A DNA stretch of 52,388 nt from DATAFT01 sp035544635 (GTDB lineage Bacteria; Acidobacteriota; Thermoanaerobaculia; Multivoradales; Multivoraceae), in contig DATKDQ010000222.1 of assembly GCA_035544635.1 (NCBI GenBank), forward strand, positions 1-52,388. Direction: 5' to 3'. A program made the translations under genes and the position numbers. Of this stretch, positions 51,400 to 52,388 are shown piece after piece (within the stretch, counting starts at the first letter, position 1; the number at the start of each line of letters is the position of its first letter). Under the pieces are notes generated by a model, which saw nothing but the letters and a program-made list of their open reading frames with translations, did not search any database and was not told the DNA's origin.

Positions 51400-52388
51400 T
51401 CAGAACCTGAGCAGGATGTTGTCCGCTCCGTGCTCGGCGATGAGTGTGCGGAAGCGCAGGACGATCTGGTCCCACCGCGCGAACAGGGCGTCGAGCTCGA
51501 TCGGTCTGAGGAACGGCTGCAGCATCGTCCTCACCCGCGCCCGCTCGACGCTGCGCAGCGCCGACCACAGCTCGGGCGTGATGCGCCGAAGCTCTTCGAT
51601 GCGCTCGTCGCCGTATTCGGTCTGGAACCCGCGGGTGTGATCGATCAGCCAGATGGTCCAGTGACGATCGATCAGCTCATTGCCGGTGTTGCGGTCGTGG
51701 TTGTTGATGAGCGCGTCGAAGACCTGCCTCTCGACCTGCTGGCGCGCCCAGCTCAGCGCGTCGGGAGGGTGCAGTTTCTGCTCCAGGCGTCGGGCCTCCG
51801 TCATCGCCTGCTCGACCCAGGCCTGCAGCGAGCCCTGCTTGCCGCGATAGACGCGGGGCACTGCCGGCGGGATCCGGTCGAGGCCGAGGGTGCGCCCGAG
51901 CTCGTAGGCAGCGGGTTCGAACTGGTAGCTGTCACGGAAGTTGCGGTAGAACCGCCCCTCCGGCCCCTGTTTGGCGCGCTCGTCGACCGCCACCGTGCGG
52001 AAGACGGCGTGCGCGCGAACCCCGTCTCGCTCGAGCACGACCTTGAGCGGACGGTTGAGGCCCTGGTCGATGGTCTCGTGCGACACGATCTCCGCCGTGC
52101 GCAGGAAGTCCTCGAGCTCCTCGGGGCCGCGGAACGGCAGTGGCTCGCCCTCCGGTCCGGGCCACCTCCACGGCGGCATGCCCGGGGCGGGCAGCGCCGT
52201 TTCGGCGATCGTGACGCCTTCCACGGCGAGCTCGGCCGTCCGTGAGAACGTCCACAGCTCCTCGCGCCGATCGGCGTAGATGGCGGTGAAGACGCCGTCC
52301 ACGATCTCGAGCGCGGAAGGCTTGCCGCCATAAACCTCGGAGAGCATCCCGGTGTCGATCAGGAACGCGCGGCCGCCGAAGCGGACCC
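51400..52388 (-). CDS. Kinase-like fold protein, possibly fused to a metallophosphatase domain (partial)
   Basis: The frame is open to the window edge, so the 5' end is missing. Coding sequence continues upstream of the first ATG (52347) as RFGGRAFLIDTGMLSEVYGG, which resembles the last strand region of calcineurin-like phosphoesterases. The main part looks like a HipA/PI3-PI4-kinase-like fold: GLNRPLKVVLERDGVRAHAV (ATP-loop region), AYELGRTLGLDRIPPAVPRV, the catalytic-loop candidate INNHDRNTGNELI and the metal Asp in IWLIDHTRGF. Function and substrate are unknown. It is convergent with leuB. Confidence 0.6.
   Translation of the reverse strand, partial: VRFGGRAFLIDTGMLSEVYGGKPSALEIVDGVFTAIYADRREELWTFSRTAELAVEGVTIAETALPAPGMPPWRWPGPEGEPLPFRGPEELEDFLRTAEIVSHETIDQGLNRPLKVVLERDGVRAHAVFRTVAVDERAKQGPEGRFYRNFRDSYQFEPAAYELGRTLGLDRIPPAVPRVYRGKQGSLQAWVEQAMTEARRLEQKLHPPDALSWARQQVERQVFDALINNHDRNTGNELIDRHWTIWLIDHTRGFQTEYGDERIEELRRITPELWSALRSVERARVRTMLQPFLRPIELDALFARWDQIVLRFRTLIAEHGADNILLRF

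Overview
The window is GC-rich bacterial chromosome, almost entirely coding, and almost wholly made of conserved housekeeping genes. Gene order (tuf-S10-spc-alpha ribosomal supercluster), a PilT-type ATPase, a long multidomain GreA, a RodZ-like protein, SNF2 and CimA suggest an Acidobacteriota-like lineage. That placement is an inference from general resemblance and I hold it weakly. Most neighbouring co-oriented genes overlap by 1 to 8 bases (ATGA, GTGA, TGATG), which points to long, translationally coupled operons.

Layout: (1) 3-14864, plus strand: end of tuf, then rpsJ-rplC-rplD-rplW-rplB-rpsS-rplV-rpsC-rplP-rpmC-rpsQ-rplN-rplX-rplE-rpsH-rplF-rplR-rpsE-rpmD-rplO-secY-adk-map-infA-rpmJ-rpsM-rpsK-rpoA-rplQ. 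rpsN (S14) and rpsD (S4) are missing from their usual slots. (2) 14895-19766, minus strand: an EF-G paralogue and an active/inactive pair of M16 peptidases. (3) 19980-27295, plus strand: lexA, a pilT with a coiled-coil tail, gatC-gatA, an exported cell-wall amidase, an ECF sigma factor and its zinc-binding anti-sigma factor. (4) A 706-residue GreA-like factor (minus), divergent from a tightly overlapping plus-strand operon: RodZ-like protein, an unrecognised helical protein that appears to start at CTG, a J-domain/TPR protein, a PP2C phosphatase, a flavoprotein reductase and full-length gcvP. (5) Minus strand: a SWIM-SNF2 helicase followed by cimA. (6) Plus strand: an ilv-leu operon (leader peptide and attenuator, then ilvE-ilvB-ilvN-ilvC-leuA-leuC-leuD-leuB). 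(7) At the right edge, the C-terminal part of a minus-strand kinase-like protein.

The two most interesting non-gene signals are these. First, a dispersed family of small intergenic repeats is built of two hairpins: A, with 9-nt arms GGACATGCT/AGCATGTCC, and B, GCGCCGCGGACGGCGC. They lie at six places between co-directional genes of the ribosomal and ilv-leu operons, in either orientation. Three copies are in tandem between leuA and leuC. The A stems carry paired substitutions, as expected for an RNA (or cruciform) structure under selection, and in two genes (map and leuA) the stop codon lies inside the A hairpin. Second, a textbook-style transcription attenuator precedes ilvE: a consensus promoter, a small ORF with 16 Leu/Val/Ile in 25 residues, mutually exclusive hairpins and a terminator with a U-rich tail.

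Physiologically the right half gives a nearly complete route to leucine and valine (only ilvD is not seen). CimA divergently encoded next to it suggests isoleucine made through citramalate. No tRNA, rRNA, CRISPR array, insertion sequence or prophage was seen.
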